From assembly GCA_021827445.1 (NCBI GenBank), contig JAKAVW010000179.1, positions 1-6,311 of the forward strand: a stretch of DNA of 6,311 nt. The letters run 5' to 3'. The translations under genes were made by a program, and so were the position numbers. The stretch's first letter is position 1. The number at the start of each line of letters is the position of its first letter. The stretch is from Pseudomonadota bacterium. Its GTDB lineage: Bacteria > Pseudomonadota > Gammaproteobacteria > Acidithiobacillales > Acidithiobacillaceae. Below, one piece after another: positions 4,864 through 6,311 of this stretch. The notes beneath the pieces are model-generated. The model did no database searches, was not told the DNA's origin, and was given only the letters and a program-made list of their open reading frames with translations.

Positions 4864-6311
4864 TTACATGGACGGGCCGGCGGAAGCGCGGCCCCTGCTG
4901 AAAATCCGCTTGATGGCTTCCACCAGCATCTCCACCAGCTTCCGGATGTGCTCCATGACCGAATCCTTTTGCGGGGAATCCGGCTGACGATTCACCGTGT
5001 CGGCCAACTGGTTCATGGCATGGGTGTTTTTCTGGATCTGCTCGGGCGTGAGTTTTCCTTCCTTCACATCCCTCTGTCCCCGCGCGCTGAGATTCTCGAT
5101 CCCTTTCTGGATCTCCGGCGTCAGCCCCTCCTTTTTCACCCGGTTGTTCATCACGTTGATTTCCTCGGGGCTGACCGGAGCCTGATTCAGCATGTCCATT
5201 ACTCCCATCGTGTCCCGTTTGGATACCTGCGGCGGGGTTGCACCCGGCGGGGTTGCACCCGGCGAAGGGCTTGCAGCCTGCGAAGGGGCTGCGCCCTGCG
5301 AAGGGCTTGTACCCGAAGAAAATTCCTCCGGCGCGACGGGTGCGGCCGGTTTTTCCTCGTTATAGTGATGATGGTGCTGAGGCGCCCGGCTGAACAGGCT
5401 GAAACCGCCGGTCTTCGGCGCATCCTGTTGGGGTTTATCCGAGGATTGCCCCTGCCCCTGTCCCTTCTGGTTCTTGCCGTCGTTCTTCGCCTGATCTTCC
5501 TGCTGCGATGTCCGATCTTTTTGCTGCCCTTCCCGACCCTTTTGCTGCCCTTCCCGACCGTCCTGCTGCGCTTCCTGCGTTTTCTCCTGCTCGACCGGGG
5601 TGGTTTTGGTTTCCACTACCACATTCTGTTTATCCGCAGCCGCGCCTGCCGTAGATTCATCCTTGTAGTCCATGTCCTGGTGATTCTCTGCGGGTTCCTG
5701 TGCCTGCTGTTCGGCAGCCGAAGGAGCAAAGTTTCCGGCGGCGGGTGTCGGTTGCGCGGATGCCTGGACGGGTGACTCGGGCGGATTTTGCGGGATGGGC
5801 GACACGGGTTGCACGGGCGTCGTCTGCGGAGAGGCCGTGATCCCGGCGGGCACATACCGGCTGATCTCGTCGGCCACCGATGCGTAGTCATACATGCCCT
5901 TTTGCCGGTGAGTCACGATGGTCTGCAGGATCGGCGTCAGCAAATCGGGGCACGACCGCCATTGATCCGCCAGATCATCCCGCACCACGCCATCGTGCAG
6001 CAGATCGTGGAGCGTGGACTGGTCGATGATCTGCCGGTCAATGGGCTGCCCGGTTTCGGCGTCGGTGGCCCGATACTCGCCGGGAATTCCGGCCGGCACA
6101 TAGCGCAACTGGCCTAGCGTCAGCGGTTCCCCGCGATCCAGCGCCGCCCGCTGTTCTTTTTGCGCATCGACCCAGTTCATGAAGTTCAGCGCATCCGACG
6201 TGTTGTAAAAGGCCCGGATGAAATCCGACTCCCGGAAAGCCGTGTCGATCCGCATGGGCTTGCGATTTGCGTCCGGTAGATAGAGGTCCTGCAGGCGCAG
6301 GCCCGTTTCCG
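4864..6311 (-). CDS. Large protein with repeat-rich linker, 5' end outside the window
   Basis: The frame is open from the right edge to the stop at 4864. The ATG at 6255 has no ribosome binding site, and the 18 codons before it read sensibly (ETGLRLQDLYLPDANRKP), so the true start is probably beyond 6311. Counting from the Met at 6255, residues 1-140 look globular and acidic (FRESDFIRAFYNTSDALNFM); RYVPAGI occurs twice, at 51-57 and 133-139. Residues 141-345 form a low-complexity linker: Pro/Gln/Ala-rich, then Gln/Lys/Asp-rich with 7-residue repeats, a four-His cluster at 294-297, then Pro/Ala/Ser repeats. Residues 346-455 look helical (EEINVMNNRVKKEGLTPEIQ, later LTPEQIQKN), and the C-terminus is basic (AIKRIFSRGRASAG). 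No signal peptide is seen, though the N-terminus is missing. I do not recognise the family; a structural or DNA-transfer role is only a guess. Confidence 0.85.
   Translation of the reverse strand, partial: ETGLRLQDLYLPDANRKPMRIDTAFRESDFIRAFYNTSDALNFMNWVDAQKEQRAALDRGEPLTLGQLRYVPAGIPGEYRATDAETGQPIDRQIIDQSTLHDLLHDGVVRDDLADQWRSCPDLLTPILQTIVTHRQKGMYDYASVADEISRYVPAGITASPQTTPVQPVSPIPQNPPESPVQASAQPTPAAGNFAPSAAEQQAQEPAENHQDMDYKDESTAGAAADKQNVVVETKTTPVEQEKTQEAQQDGREGQQKGREGQQKDRTSQQEDQAKNDGKNQKGQGQGQSSDKPQQDAPKTGGFSLFSRAPQHHHHYNEEKPAAPVAPEEFSSGTSPSQGAAPSQAASPSPGATPPGATPPQVSKRDTMGVMDMLNQAPVSPEEINVMNNRVKKEGLTPEIQKGIENLSARGQRDVKEGKLTPEQIQKNTHAMNQLADTVNRQPDSPQKDSVMEHIRKLVEMLVEAIKRIFSRGRASAGPSM
5230..5313 (-). 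repeat. Tandem 18/15-bp repeats in coding sequence
   Basis: Three degenerate 18-bp units followed by two identical 15-bp units encode GTSPSQ, GAAPSQ, AASPSP, GATPP and GATPP in the linker of the large protein. GGCGGGGTTGCACCC occurs twice in a row at 5231-5260 on the plus strand. The identical last two units point to recent duplication. Unit number may vary between strains. Confidence 0.8.
5485..5568 (-). repeat. Tandem 21-bp repeats in coding sequence
   Basis: Four 21-bp units encode QQDGREG, QQKGREG, QQKDRTS and QQEDQAK. The first two are nearly identical at DNA level and the last two have diverged. The region forms a strongly hydrophilic, probably disordered part of the linker. Confidence 0.8.

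Noticed and set aside
5230..5568. Tandem repeats as a possible CRISPR array
   Set aside because: The units are 15-21 bp, directly adjacent without spacers, and keep the reading frame of the large protein.
4948..5775. Long plus-strand open frame of 275 codons
   Set aside because: It is antisense to the large repeat-containing gene. Its Arg/Leu/Cys-rich composition is what complementing Gln/Pro/Ala codons produces, and it has no ribosome binding site.

Overview
The window looks like an accessory, probably mobile, segment of a fairly GC-rich proteobacterial chromosome or element. Most genes are on the minus strand and have good AGGAG-type ribosome binding sites. Signal peptides, small membrane proteins and unrecognised conserved-looking proteins are packed tightly. 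Nothing visible is a ribosomal, tRNA or core metabolic gene, and no transposase, integrase, relaxase or secretion ATPase can be identified here. An integrative conjugative element or similar is my best guess from style alone, and it is an inference.

Right part (6311 to 4090, minus strand): a gene set reading leftward. It begins with a large protein cut by the right edge (globular N-terminal part, long Gln/Lys/Pro-rich repeat linker, helical C-terminus). A 147-residue protein follows 14 bp later, then a 99-residue membrane protein 17 bp after that. The last gene is AT-richer than the first two. Its stop codon overlaps the stop codon of the only plus-strand gene (3260-4093), an AT-rich gene for a protein with about five membrane segments. 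Together these two form an AT-rich island of about 1.2 kb between GC-rich flanks.

Middle (3259 to 2796): a spacer between divergently read genes. It carries a candidate promoter for the plus-strand gene, a 10-C homopolymer, a possible remnant of a small secreted-protein gene, and two copies of a CTTGGTGCC motif.

Left part (2795 to 1, minus strand): a secreted Cys-containing protein, a 97-residue helical protein, a PPP-family metallophosphatase (translationally coupled to the previous gene through ATGA), a small membrane protein, a spacer of about 370 bp, and the start of another secreted protein cut by the left edge.

The most striking non-coding signal is a repeated element, TGCGGCACCAAGGG in gene orientation. 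It lies 31-32 bp before the start codons of the three genes that begin a group (starts at 206, 975 and 2795). Two of these sites have a second upstream copy 32-34 bp away. This suggests that the secreted and membrane proteins share one regulatory control. The metallophosphatase is the only product to which a biochemical function can be assigned with confidence.
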